A DNA stretch of 25,116 bases from a virus. The stretch is taken from positions 1 through 25,116 of IMG/VR virus record IMGVR_UViG_3300046513_000239. One strand, given 5' to 3'. The notes beneath the pieces were generated by a model that was not told the DNA's origin, ran no database searches, and saw nothing but the letters and a program-made list of their open reading frames with translations. Positions 1 to 6,656 of this stretch are shown here, in pieces. Position 1 is the stretch's first letter, and each line of letters begins with the position of its first letter. Both the position numbers and the translations under genes were made by a program.

Positions 1-6
1 TGCTGC

Positions 7-12
7 TATAAT
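7..12 (+). promoter_or_regulatory. -10 box of the tRNA-Pro promoter
   Basis: A perfect TATAAT lies 12 bases before the tRNA 5' end, as expected for a stable-RNA promoter with a very short leader. The -35 box would fall outside the window. Confidence 0.6.
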
Positions 13-24
13 GCGTGCGTCTGT

Positions 25-101
25 CGGGGCGTAGCGCAGCCTGGTAGCGTACTTGCATGGGGTGCAAGGGGTCGGAAGTTCGAATCTTCTCGCCCCGACC
101 A
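25..101 (+). tRNA. tRNA-Pro (anticodon GGG)
   Basis: The acceptor arms CGGGGCG (25-31) and CGCCCCG (91-97) pair fully. The anticodon stem CTTGC/GCAAG encloses a seven-base loop ATGGGGT with anticodon GGG, and the T loop carries GTTCGAATC. CCA is encoded at 99-101. The gene is 77 nt. Phage-type minus-strand genes begin immediately downstream, so the 3' half of this tRNA is the likely attachment site (attL/attB core). Confidence 0.95.
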
Positions 102-118
102 GACAAATCAATGACTTA

Positions 119-146
119 GGCCAGCCGATGAGCTGGCCTTTTTCTT
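119..146 (+). terminator. Rho-independent terminator after tRNA-Pro
   Basis: The stem GGCCAGC/GCTGGCC (119-125 and 132-138) with loop CGATGA is followed by TTTTTCTT. It terminates plus-strand tRNA transcription. Read on the minus strand it lacks a U-tract, so it is not an obvious stop for the prophage left operon. Confidence 0.85.
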
Positions 147-156
147 GTCCGCGAAA

Positions 157-180
157 TTTACCCCTACATTTACCCCTACA
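157..180. repeat. Tandem 12-bp repeat beside the putative attL
   Basis: Two perfect head-to-tail copies of TTTACCCCTACA (157-168 and 169-180) lie between the tRNA terminator and alpA. Read on the minus strand they encode VGVNVGVN followed by a Lys-rich tail that runs through the terminator. That resembles the extreme C-terminus of a tyrosine integrase, but no integrase body precedes it. They could be integrase arm-type binding sites or a remnant of an integrase 3' end; the sequence does not decide. Confidence 0.55.
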
Positions 181-223
181 GATTGGTGGCCTTGCAAAAC
201 ATCATCTGGAACCGTCTGAGCCA

Positions 224-424
224 TTACCCGTTTGCCCGACTTGCAGCGATGCATTCCTCTTGCCAGCGCGCCACGTCGGCGGAATCCCAAGCGATCGCGC
301 GCGGCCCGAGGTGGATTGGAGCAGGGAAGGCGCCAGCTTTAACCCTGCGGAGGATGGTGCTGCGCGATTGGCCAGTGGCCTCGATCACGGCGGGCAGGCG
401 GAGAAATTTTTTGGTCATGGTCAT
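224..424 (-). CDS. AlpA-family excisionase-like regulator
   Basis: This 66-residue protein is almost entirely a MerR-type winged-helix domain of the AlpA family. It shows the pattern RLPAV-ATGQSRSTILRRVKAG-FP-P-HLGPRAIAW--ADV-RW, with the recognition helix around residues 18-30. AlpA proteins bind DNA and act as excisionases or transcriptional activators of prophage integrases. The start overlaps the stop of the upstream MazG-like gene (ATGA), and an ATG two codons further in could also be used. It is the last gene before the attachment region, where lambda-like phages carry xis. The cognate integrase is not next to it. Confidence 0.85.
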   Translation of the reverse strand: MTMTKKFLRLPAVIEATGQSRSTILRRVKAGAFPAPIHLGPRAIAWDSADVARWQEECIAASRANG

Positions 425-1185
425 GCGGCTTTTCCTTCCGATTTAATCTGATTCTTTTCCGTCGCGCACACACAGCGCTTCCCGAATGCTGTCTTGGTGC
501 CAGCGCAGATGTCACATGGGGCCGCACGGGCGCGCCGGGCGGCCGTCTCGGCCTTAGCCTTCTTGCGCGCCATAGCGTGGGCCGGATTGGGCGGGAAAGA
601 GGAGGGCGCCGGCGTCACGCCCGGCAGCGGGCCATACTTTGGCTTCGCTGTCTGCTTGGCGCGGATCGCGTCGACCTTCGTCCAGATCCTGGTCAGCTCC
701 GTTTCGCCAGCGGCATGCATGTCCAACCCTTGCGCCAGGCACAGGGCGGCCAGCGTGACCATAACGCCACCCACCTCCTGCACCTTCTCTCCGACGTCGC
801 GGCCGTACACGTAATCCACCAGCTGGTGCGCCTCGCTGGTGGTGCAGCCGCAGGCTTGGACCAACTCAAGCGCCTCCTCGAGGAAGCGGTGGTTGCGCTC
901 CTCGCGGTCGCCGGAGATCATCTCGCCGAAGCAGGCCATCATCCAGGGCTGCACGCGCGCCTGGAATGGCTCGGCTGCTGGTGGCGCGTTGGCGGCAGCG
1001 ATTTTCGCCTCAATCGCTTCGATATCATTGCGGCGTTCCATCTTCCCGCGACCGCGCGGCAACCCCCAGTCCTTTTCAAGGTGATCGTCCCATTGGTCGC
1101 CGAGTATTTGGCATGCCCGCCCGAACCCGATTTTACGGCCGATCTGCTCGAGCAGTTTCATTTCATCAGACTCATAGCTGTTCAA
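421..1185 (-). CDS. MazG-like phage protein
   Basis: The 254-residue product has a central all-alpha region (about residues 85-185) resembling MazG/dUTPase-type nucleoside triphosphate pyrophosphohydrolases. The first metal-binding motif, EEALE, is present in HRFLEEALELVQ. The second reads EKVQEVGGVMV, with Gly where an Asp is usual, so activity is uncertain. The C-terminus carries CDIC and CVC, a possible zinc knuckle. I take the TTG at 1185 as start because GGGAG sits six bases upstream; the first ATG is eight codons later with a poor site. Phage MazG-like proteins are thought to adjust nucleotide or alarmone pools during infection; that role is inferred here. Confidence 0.75.
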   Translation of the reverse strand: MNSYESDEMKLLEQIGRKIGFGRACQILGDQWDDHLEKDWGLPRGRGKMERRNDIEAIEAKIAAANAPPAAEPFQARVQPWMMACFGEMISGDREERNHRFLEEALELVQACGCTTSEAHQLVDYVYGRDVGEKVQEVGGVMVTLAALCLAQGLDMHAAGETELTRIWTKVDAIRAKQTAKPKYGPLPGVTPAPSSFPPNPAHAMARKKAKAETAARRARAAPCDICAGTKTAFGKRCVCATEKNQIKSEGKAA

Positions 1186-1200
1186 TTCGTTCTCCCGGAA

Positions 1201-1467
1201 TTAATCTTCGAAGGCGCGTTTAATGCCTGCGCGGTCCAGTCCTGCCGCCTTGCATCCGGCCTCGGTAGCGTGAAAATACGTGCTGCCGTTGTTCTGCGTG
1301 TGGCCCTGAGTGGTGTAGCCGGCCGCGACCAGGCGCTGCATGTGCTCGTTGTCAGCGCTGCCCGCGCAGTAGTAGTTCCGCCAGCCCCATTTGTTCTTCG
1401 GATAGCGGCCGGGAATCGCGCCCAGCATGTGGCGCAGCTTGTCCATGTCTTCAGTGGTAACGCTCAT
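1201..1467 (-). CDS. Small phage protein of unknown function
   Basis: This 88-residue soluble protein begins MSVTTEDMDKLRHMLG. It has the look of small phage proteins that carry a glycine- and aromatic-rich middle (KNKWGWRNYYCAG) followed by a helical end. I see no catalytic motif, signal peptide or membrane segment. It lies between the MazG-like gene (15 bases downstream) and another small gene, in the same orientation and probably the same transcript. Codon use and amino-acid composition look genuine. Confidence 0.7.
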   Translation of the reverse strand: MSVTTEDMDKLRHMLGAIPGRYPKNKWGWRNYYCAGSADNEHMQRLVAAGYTTQGHTQNNGSTYFHATEAGCKAAGLDRAGIKRAFED

Positions 1468-1496
1468 AGTTTCTTTCGCGCCCTGTGGGCGAAGGG

Positions 1497-1697
1497 TTAG
1501 GCCGGCTCGGCGCCGACAACTTGGCCGGCGACTCGGGCGGTCGCTTTCAATTCCACCAGAATCATTTCGGCATGCTCGTGCGACAGCGCATAGATGTAGG
1601 TGGAGAATTTCCCATCCGCCGTATCGAATTCGAGATCAAATAGCAGCCATTTCCGGCCGCTGACGTGCGCAGTGAATTTCTGTGGGATGAAGTCCAT
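1497..1697 (-). CDS. Small phage protein of unknown function
   Basis: The 66-residue protein starts MDFIPQKFTAHV. It has an alternating hydrophobic/polar pattern suggesting a small alpha/beta fold (KWLLFDLEFDT, FSTYIYALSHEHAEMI). No known domain is recognised. It keeps the operon's orientation, with short gaps to its neighbours of about 28-29 bases. Confidence rests on composition and context only. Confidence 0.65.
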   Translation of the reverse strand: MDFIPQKFTAHVSGRKWLLFDLEFDTADGKFSTYIYALSHEHAEMILVELKATARVAGQVVGAEPA

Positions 1698-1725
1698 CGT
1701 GTGCCTCTCTGCCCTGGGTGAATGA

Positions 1726-2094
1726 TTAAAGGACGGACTTGCCGCGCACGTCCACGACGCCGACCTTATCTTTCAACCGGTCGACCTTTCCGCGCAGGCT
1801 CTTTTCTTCCTTCTTCAAAGCCGTCACGCGATCCTGCGTGTCGCTCAGATCCCGTTTGACGCTGGCATAGTCCTGCCAGGCCCGTTGCAGCGTCTGCGCC
1901 TGGTGGAGTAGGAAGTTGAACGGGTCAAATGCCTGATCGCATCGGGCGCAGTGAATCGTTCGCTCGTGCGCGTCGATGCGCAGCTGCTCGTGGTTGCAGA
2001 AATATGGCTTCCCGGCGGGCGGCTTTTCGATAAGCAGCGTTTGCTCTGGCAGATCGGCAGGTTTGAAGGCGTGGATCACGTTGTCGTCGCTCAT
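1726..2094 (-). CDS. Zinc-ribbon plus coiled-coil phage protein
   Basis: The 122-residue product has an N-terminal half with a C/H-rich finger: FCNHE around residue 32, then HCARC around 48. The C-terminal half (about 65-115) is a charged heptad-like helix rich in K, E, R and L, likely a coiled coil. Such proteins occur in early regions of betaproteobacterial phages; the function is unknown. The stop of the upstream Cys-rich gene lies two bases away, so the two are probably co-translated. Confidence 0.75.
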   Translation of the reverse strand: MSDDNVIHAFKPADLPEQTLLIEKPPAGKPYFCNHEQLRIDAHERTIHCARCDQAFDPFNFLLHQAQTLQRAWQDYASVKRDLSDTQDRVTALKKEEKSLRGKVDRLKDKVGVVDVRGKSVL

Positions 2095-2096
2095 GG

Positions 2097-2300
2097 CTAT
2101 TCCTCATCCTTGATAATCGGTATGCGGCGCGGTCCGCCGTTGACCGCCTGCCCATGCAGGACGCCGCTGCAATCTGCGTATGCATGCTCGCCGTTCACCC
2201 GGGCCGTCTGCATGCGGCGCTTCGGGCAGTCCGAGTGTGAGCAGCCGTCGAAGTGACGTTCGCCGCGCTGGCAGGTGCCGCACTTTTCTTGCTTAGCCAT
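2097..2300 (-). CDS. Small Cys-rich zinc-finger-like protein
   Basis: This 67-residue protein carries CGTC near its start, then CSHSDC and a later single Cys, so it probably binds zinc. It starts MAKQEKCGTCQRGERHF and is basic in the middle. Function is unknown; size and spacing of Cys fit small phage accessory proteins. It sits 11 bases downstream of the 309-residue gene and two bases upstream of the zinc-ribbon/coiled-coil gene. Confidence 0.7.
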   Translation of the reverse strand: MAKQEKCGTCQRGERHFDGCSHSDCPKRRMQTARVNGEHAYADCSGVLHGQAVNGGPRRIPIIKDEE

Positions 2301-2311
2301 GGTCTGCCTCC

Positions 2312-3241
2312 TTACACGCTCAAAAATGGCATCTTGCCATCGGATTCAGGCCGCAATAGGGCGCCTCCTACTGGAGCAGATGGGGCGGCGGCGAGCAGGT
2401 CGCTCCAAAGGTCTTGCCAGAGGAGGCTCCCGCCTGCTTTGGCTACGTCAAACGCCTTGATCAGGACTTCGATCATCGCAGGATGATCCGGAGCCATTTT
2501 GATGGGCACCAGCTTCCAGCCCTCCGCAACAGCAGGCGCGGCTACAGATGCAGGTGGCGGGGCGACATTGCGCGGCTGGTTAAGCCGGTTCAGGAGAGAA
2601 CAGCACGCTTGGAACACATCGTCATCCAGCTGGAAGCACTTTCCCATGTACGTGTTGCTTGGGTCGCCGCCCTCGTGGCAGTCGTCGCCGTTTTCCCATG
2701 CGTCAAACACACAGCCCAGCAAGCGGACGGCCTCGTCATGATCCGATTGCGCCGTTACTGACTGTGCTGGGGCGATGGATGCGCGGCCGGCCAAATAACC
2801 GCTCCGCGTCGCTCCAACGCATTCCGCAGCCTCACTGCTTGCGTCGGCCATGGCTTGGCCGAAGGTCAGCGGCCATTCACTTTTGAACCACGCTTCAAAC
2901 GCCGCTTGCTCGTCAGGATTTAACAGCGGATTAGTGGGCGCCCGCTCATCCGGTGCCAGACACTGTGCCGTACCGTTTGCGCCTGCGATCTGCTCCAGCG
3001 CCATCTTGGCCACCGCGCCATCTTCTACCGTCGCCGTGTTGCTGGCGTCCTCGTAGAAGTTTTGTGGTTCGCCACTAACTGTGTCCCATGCATCTGGATC
3101 GTGCATGTGGAAATGCTCTTGGTTGGCGTAGAACTGCAGCGCTTCGCGGGCGATTCCCAGGGCACTACCATCACCTGGCGCATCCGTCAGCGCGGGCTGT
3201 GCCTGCGGCGTCATCTTGTCATTCAGAGGATTGAGGTCCAT
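2312..3241 (-). CDS. Phage protein with N-terminal FYANQ/WDTVSGEP region, unknown function
   Basis: I start this 309-residue protein at the ATG that shares a base with the upstream stop (TAATG, 3239-3243). An in-frame ATG five codons earlier is possible. It is acidic and Ala-rich, with segments typical of mosaic phage early proteins: EALQFYANQ near the start, EDGAVAKMALEQIAG after it, a middle block with WFKSEWPLTFG, and a C-terminal block WKLVPIKMAPDHPAMIEVLIKAF. These blocks recur in unrelated combinations in phage early genes, so the gene may be a fusion of several. No enzymatic motif is visible. Confidence 0.75.
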   Translation of the reverse strand: MDLNPLNDKMTPQAQPALTDAPGDGSALGIAREALQFYANQEHFHMHDPDAWDTVSGEPQNFYEDASNTATVEDGAVAKMALEQIAGANGTAQCLAPDERAPTNPLLNPDEQAAFEAWFKSEWPLTFGQAMADASSEAAECVGATRSGYLAGRASIAPAQSVTAQSDHDEAVRLLGCVFDAWENGDDCHEGGDPSNTYMGKCFQLDDDVFQACCSLLNRLNQPRNVAPPPASVAAPAVAEGWKLVPIKMAPDHPAMIEVLIKAFDVAKAGGSLLWQDLWSDLLAAAPSAPVGGALLRPESDGKMPFLSV

Positions 3242-3384
3242 TACGCTGCACTCCATTCAACATATACGTCGACCATGGCGCCGGTCCACAGGCCCAGCAC
3301 CACGATCACCAGGATGATCAGGCCCCAGTTCGGGCCGGTTTGCGGTTTGTTTTCCATTGCAGACCTTTCGTTTGAATTGTTCAT
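3241..3384 (-). CDS. Small single-pass membrane protein
   Basis: A 47-residue reading frame begins MNNSNERSAMENKPQTG. One clear membrane segment, GLIILVIVVLGLWTGAMV (about residues 21-38), is followed by a short acidic tail. The start overlaps the upstream stop as ATGA and its stop shares a base with the next start (TAATG), so translation is coupled on both sides. The internal ATG at residue 10 is an alternative start. Function is unknown; small inner-membrane proteins like this are common in early phage operons. Confidence 0.65.
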   Translation of the reverse strand: MNNSNERSAMENKPQTGPNWGLIILVIVVLGLWTGAMVDVYVEWSAA

Positions 3385-3635
3385 TTGGTTTCCCCGGCAG
3401 TCGCTGCTCGCCTAACCCTGTCCCACGTTTTCTGGTTCATCAACAGCACGGCGCCGTCGTTCAGAATGAGGACTTGGCCGTCGGGAACGGTTTCCCAGTA
3501 GCCGAAGAAATCAGCCATCCACGCATTTGTCTTAGCGACTAGGTCGGGGTCTTGTATCCGAGCGAACTCAGGGCTGCATTGCATGCGCGGGCGCGCTGGC
3601 GCGATCTGGACTGCTTTTCCGGAGAGGGAGTTCAT
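3381..3635 (-). CDS. Small phage protein of unknown function
   Basis: The 84-residue product starts MNSLSGKAVQIAPARPR at an ATGA overlap with the preceding zinc-ribbon gene. The frame is open further upstream but runs through the neighbour's coding sequence. The C-terminal half, WMADFFGYWETVPDGQVLILNDGAVLLMNQKTWDR when read in short pieces, has strand-rich character. No domain is recognised. Coupling on both ends supports a real gene. Confidence 0.65.
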   Translation of the reverse strand: MNSLSGKAVQIAPARPRMQCSPEFARIQDPDLVAKTNAWMADFFGYWETVPDGQVLILNDGAVLLMNQKTWDRVRRAATAGETK

Positions 3636-3805
3636 GCGCCACCCGCCACGCAGCCAGCGCAGCACCGCTTGCGGGCGATATTCTTGCTTCCTGTTAGTCC
3701 CTTGCGCTGCTGGCACTTGGCGCAGTGGAAGGTGAAGCCCGGGCCGCGCGACGTGCAGTTGCCGCGCGAGCGCTCTTTGCCTACTTGGTCGGGGCTGGGG
3801 ATCAT
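3632..3805 (-). CDS. Small zinc-ribbon-like protein
   Basis: This 57-residue basic protein has four or five cysteines in ribbon-like spacing: HCAKC near residue 29 and CCAGC near residue 50. It starts MIPSPDQVGKERSRGNC at an ATGA overlap with the upstream 200-residue gene. A small nucleic-acid- or protein-binding zinc ribbon is plausible but not proven. Confidence 0.65.
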   Translation of the reverse strand: MIPSPDQVGKERSRGNCTSRGPGFTFHCAKCQQRKGLTGSKNIARKRCCAGCVAGGA

Positions 3806-4404
3806 GGCTGCGCTCCGTCGTCGGGATCCGGATACAGCGCGCGGAGCGCTGGCAGGTCGTCGCCATGTATGCGCGGCCCGTCTTCGCCGAACACCCATTC
3901 CGCGCCGTACTGACCGCCTGGGAAATTCAGGTAGGCGATGCTGCTGGCGCCAGCGCCTGGCCGCGCGGATTCCAAACGGCAGCCGTACACATGGACGCTG
4001 GTGACTTTGGAACCCGGCATGCGCGCCTCGACCAGTTCGATCAGTGCTGCTTCGGCTGCGGCGCGGCCGCGTTGGCGAGCGAAGTCCTGCGCCATGCACG
4101 CTTCGCAGCAATACGCAGTACCGGTGGCGCTGAATGTTTTGCCCTCGGTATCGTCGAAGACCGGATTTGAGCAGCCGTAACCACTGCATTTATACGACCA
4201 GCCAGCGGCGATCAGCGCCGCAGCTGGTACCGGCCCCGGTGCATATTGGTCCAGCTCAGGCATGCGGCGGCAGTGGTCTACTTCGTTGAACTCGCAGCCG
4301 CATTCATTCGCGCCTTCGCGCCGCGCGACCACATTGCTGGGAGCGAAGCGGATTGCCCAGTTGTCGCCGCCGTCGTAGACCTCGTAGGCTTTCAGGCGAT
4401 TCAT
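3802..4404 (-). CDS. Cys-rich phage protein of unknown function
   Basis: The 200-residue protein contains several cysteine clusters (ECGCEF near 34, KCSGYGC near 72, YCCEAC near 97) that suggest one or two zinc sites. A helix rich in Ala/Arg/Glu follows, then a C-terminal region rich in Gly and Tyr. It overlaps the genes on both sides by four bases. I do not recognise a family. The pattern is compatible with a small phage regulator or a host-protein binder; this is inference. Confidence 0.7.
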   Translation of the reverse strand: MNRLKAYEVYDGGDNWAIRFAPSNVVARREGANECGCEFNEVDHCRRMPELDQYAPGPVPAAALIAAGWSYKCSGYGCSNPVFDDTEGKTFSATGTAYCCEACMAQDFARQRGRAAAEAALIELVEARMPGSKVTSVHVYGCRLESARPGAGASSIAYLNFPGGQYGAEWVFGEDGPRIHGDDLPALRALYPDPDDGAQP

Positions 4405-4661
4405 GCCGAAGCCCTCCCCACGCGGTCAATATGCCGCTTGGCGACGCTCAGGCGCTGCGATACCTGCTGGCGCTCCTTTACCAGCTTGGCGGCCTGCTTG
4501 CAGTGCGGGCAGTCACAGGCGCGCATGGTTGCCCCCCCGTTCGGGCAGCTCAGCAATTCCACGCCCAGGTCGCGCGTCAGCTTTAGAGCGCGGGCCGAGG
4601 CGCGTACAAATTCGCGGCAGGCGGCCAGGGCCTGCTGCTCGATGGTTAGGTTGGTGTTCAT
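4401..4661 (-). CDS. Small helical zinc-binding-like protein
   Basis: This 86-residue protein starts MNTNLTIEQQALAACREF. It is mostly helical, with a central CPNGG...CDCPHC Cys/His cluster (about residues 39-54) flanked by basic helices. The layout, helix then zinc knuckle then basic helix, suggests nucleic-acid contact. It overlaps the upstream and downstream genes by four bases. Confidence 0.7.
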   Translation of the reverse strand: MNTNLTIEQQALAACREFVRASARALKLTRDLGVELLSCPNGGATMRACDCPHCKQAAKLVKERQQVSQRLSVAKRHIDRVGRASA

Positions 4662-4861
4662 GGGGTAGCTCCTTTCGGGTTACTTGAACTCGCATGCAAG
4701 CCCATATCCGTCATCCGGCAGCGCGTGCTGTCCACCCGGATCATTTCGCGCTGCATGGGCCGCCGTAATGCGTCCGGCATTTGGTTGAGCGTCTGCCAGT
4801 TCTTCTCGTGCTGGCAGGTATCGCACTTGTTGTGCGTGTAGCCGAGGCAATAGGATTTCAT
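4658..4861 (-). CDS. Small Cys-containing phage protein
   Basis: The 67-residue protein starts MKSYCLGYTHNKCDTCQHEKNW when read in two pieces. CDTC and nearby Cys/His residues suggest one zinc site. The remainder is basic and Met-rich (REMIRVDSTRCRMTDMG). It is coupled by ATGA overlaps to both neighbours. Function unknown. Confidence 0.65.
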   Translation of the reverse strand: MKSYCLGYTHNKCDTCQHEKNWQTLNQMPDALRRPMQREMIRVDSTRCRMTDMGLHASSSNPKGATP

Positions 4862-5385
4862 GCCGCCGCCTTGATGGCTCGATGCGCCGACTTCGCCGCG
4901 TTGTACTCGCTACCCAGGATTTCCTGCATGACCGGCGCCAGCTTCGCGCCAGTTGCCACGTAGATGCAGCCGTTGTGCTGGAACATGGCGAATCCGCAGA
5001 AGAACAGGTTGCCCCAATCAGTGCCCATGGCGGTCAGCACCGGTTCCAGATCTGCTTTCGCGATAGGGAATCGCGCCTGCCAGCCCGCCAGCAACTCTGC
5101 AAGCTCCGCCCTTTGTTCCTTAGTGGCGGATTTGATGGACGTGCGCGGACGCTGCATGCCTGCGGACTTCGGGTCAGGCTTCGTCCACAACGGATCATTT
5201 TTTTCGGGGTGGAAGCACAGGCCCGCTATGCTGTAGCCGTGAAGATCAGCGCGCGCTAACAGCGTGCCGCCGTAGTGCGCAGCAAACTCGGCGCCTGCCT
5301 TGCGCACTTCGGCCACATGCTCGTCGTAGATGGCCATCGCGGCAAGTGCCGCCGCGTCATTGGTCTTGTAGAAGGTGGTGCTCAT
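4858..5385 (-). CDS. Phage protein of unknown function downstream of rdgC
   Basis: This 175-residue protein starts at an ATGA overlap with the rdgC stop. It has an Ala-rich helical N-terminus, a middle segment with YSIAGLCFHPEKND, a basic linker, then KEQRAELAELLAGWQARF and a hydrophobic C-terminal block, NLFFCGFAMFQHNGCIYV. No active-site motif is recognised. Tight coupling to rdgC suggests co-expression, perhaps in recombination or replication management; that is inference from position. Confidence 0.7.
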   Translation of the reverse strand: MSTTFYKTNDAAALAAMAIYDEHVAEVRKAGAEFAAHYGGTLLARADLHGYSIAGLCFHPEKNDPLWTKPDPKSAGMQRPRTSIKSATKEQRAELAELLAGWQARFPIAKADLEPVLTAMGTDWGNLFFCGFAMFQHNGCIYVATGAKLAPVMQEILGSEYNAAKSAHRAIKAAA

Positions 5386-6653
5386 GCTGTCGCTCCCGGC
5401 GCCGCCGCCAAGTTGCGATCACCGACAACTGCGCCTACCGCACCATCCTCGCTCGCATCTTCCATGTCGACGTAGGCGGCCAGCAGCTGCATCTGGCGGT
5501 TGGTGTCGTATGTCGCCGTGCATAGGCTCGTTAATGCGCCCAGGTCGCTAACGCCGCGCTTGGCAGCTTCCGCCTTGATCTCAGCGCGCAATTCGGCCAT
5601 GTGCGCGGAAAAGGTGGCGCCCAGGAGCGTCTTGGCGGCCGTATGTGCCTCGTACATTTTGGCCGCCACTTCCACGGTCCGGCGCGCCTTGCCAGCGGTG
5701 CCGCCCAGTGCCAGCAACGTTTCGCCGCGCGCTACGGGCGCGGGCTTCATCGGTGCATCGCCCTCAGCAGGGCCGCCCAGCGCCTCAACCACATCGGCCA
5801 GCATCTTGTTCAGCTCGCCGGTCATCAGCATGAAGTCGCTGTCGAAGCGCTCGTCGTCGTTGCGGGTGCTCGCCTCGGTTTCCTTGAGTACGTCCAGCGC
5901 CTTGATGCTCTTGATGGCCAGGCTCTCGTCCAACACGAAGCTGATCTTCGATTCCCAGGTCATGGCCAGGCGCGTGCACTGCTTTCCGGCGGCGATATGG
6001 CGGCCGAGTTCTTCGGCTTCCAGCGTGGGGCGCTTCCACTGCACGGTGGCCTTGCTTTCGCCAGTCGCCTGCAGCGTGGCGTCCATGTCGACCGTGAAGC
6101 CGGCGGGCGCCTCGTCCGATTGCAGCCATTCAGTCATCACGCCCACCGGCGAGCGCTGCACGCGCAGGCTTTCCAGCGGCATGCGGTCGACCGCCTTGAG
6201 CAGCAGCTTGATTACTTCATCGGCCTTCGAGGGGCTGGCGGCGTCTACGCAGAGCCAGCCGTGCACAGGGTCGATCCAGACGTTGGTGGTACTGGCGACA
6301 CTGAACGCGCGCGGCAGCAGCTCGTCGGCGACGCGCTCCTTAATCTCCTTCATGGCCTTCTTGCCGGGTGCGAAACCTTGCTGCTCCTCCAGTTCCGCAG
6401 CGCGGGCCTTGGTCACCTGGTTGATGACGGTGGCGGGCAGCAGCTTCTTCTCGGCCTGCAGCTGCAGCAGCCACTGGCGGTTGATGACGTGGACCAGCTC
6501 GCCGGCCGGGCGCGGCGCGGCCCAGCCCTGGCGCAGCAGTTCGTCGCTGCTGGCGGGCGTGAAGGTGTGGGCCGCCAGCGCCTCGATCATCTGCTCGGCG
6601 GTGAATGCCCAGCCAGCGGGCAGGCGGTAAAGTTGTGCGTTTTTGAAGAACAT
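5382..6653 (-). CDS. rdgC: RdgC recombination-associated protein (phage copy, C-terminally extended)
   Basis: Residues 1 to about 300 follow the RdgC family from the start: MFFKNAQLYRLPAGW, then FTPASSDELLRQGW, LPRAFSV, WIDPVHGWLCVDAAS, and FDSDFMLMTGELNKML. RdgC proteins form ring dimers on duplex DNA and restrain RecA filament formation. Cellular RdgC is about 300 residues; this one has about 120 extra residues, Ala-rich and helical, at the C-terminus. The ribosome site AGGGAG lies inside the end of the reverse transcriptase gene and the two genes are only three bases apart, so they are co-transcribed. Phage-encoded RdgC is known in several betaproteobacterial prophages. A link to DGR homing is possible but unproven. 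Confidence 0.92.
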   Translation of the reverse strand: MFFKNAQLYRLPAGWAFTAEQMIEALAAHTFTPASSDELLRQGWAAPRPAGELVHVINRQWLLQLQAEKKLLPATVINQVTKARAAELEEQQGFAPGKKAMKEIKERVADELLPRAFSVASTTNVWIDPVHGWLCVDAASPSKADEVIKLLLKAVDRMPLESLRVQRSPVGVMTEWLQSDEAPAGFTVDMDATLQATGESKATVQWKRPTLEAEELGRHIAAGKQCTRLAMTWESKISFVLDESLAIKSIKALDVLKETEASTRNDDERFDSDFMLMTGELNKMLADVVEALGGPAEGDAPMKPAPVARGETLLALGGTAGKARRTVEVAAKMYEAHTAAKTLLGATFSAHMAELRAEIKAEAAKRGVSDLGALTSLCTATYDTNRQMQLLAAYVDMEDASEDGAVGAVVGDRNLAAAPGATA

Positions 6654-6656
6654 CGT

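Noticed and set aside
108-290. A 60-residue minus-strand gene containing VGVNVGVN
   Set aside because: It overlaps alpA in another frame, and only its tail resembles an integrase end; it is treated as a remnant or arm site.
577-1500. Plus-strand frame of 307 residues
   Set aside because: Antisense shadow of the MazG-like gene and its neighbour; no motif and no ribosome site.
5500-6630. Plus-strand frame of 376 Ser/Ala-rich residues
   Set aside because: Antisense shadow of rdgC with unnatural Ser-rich composition.
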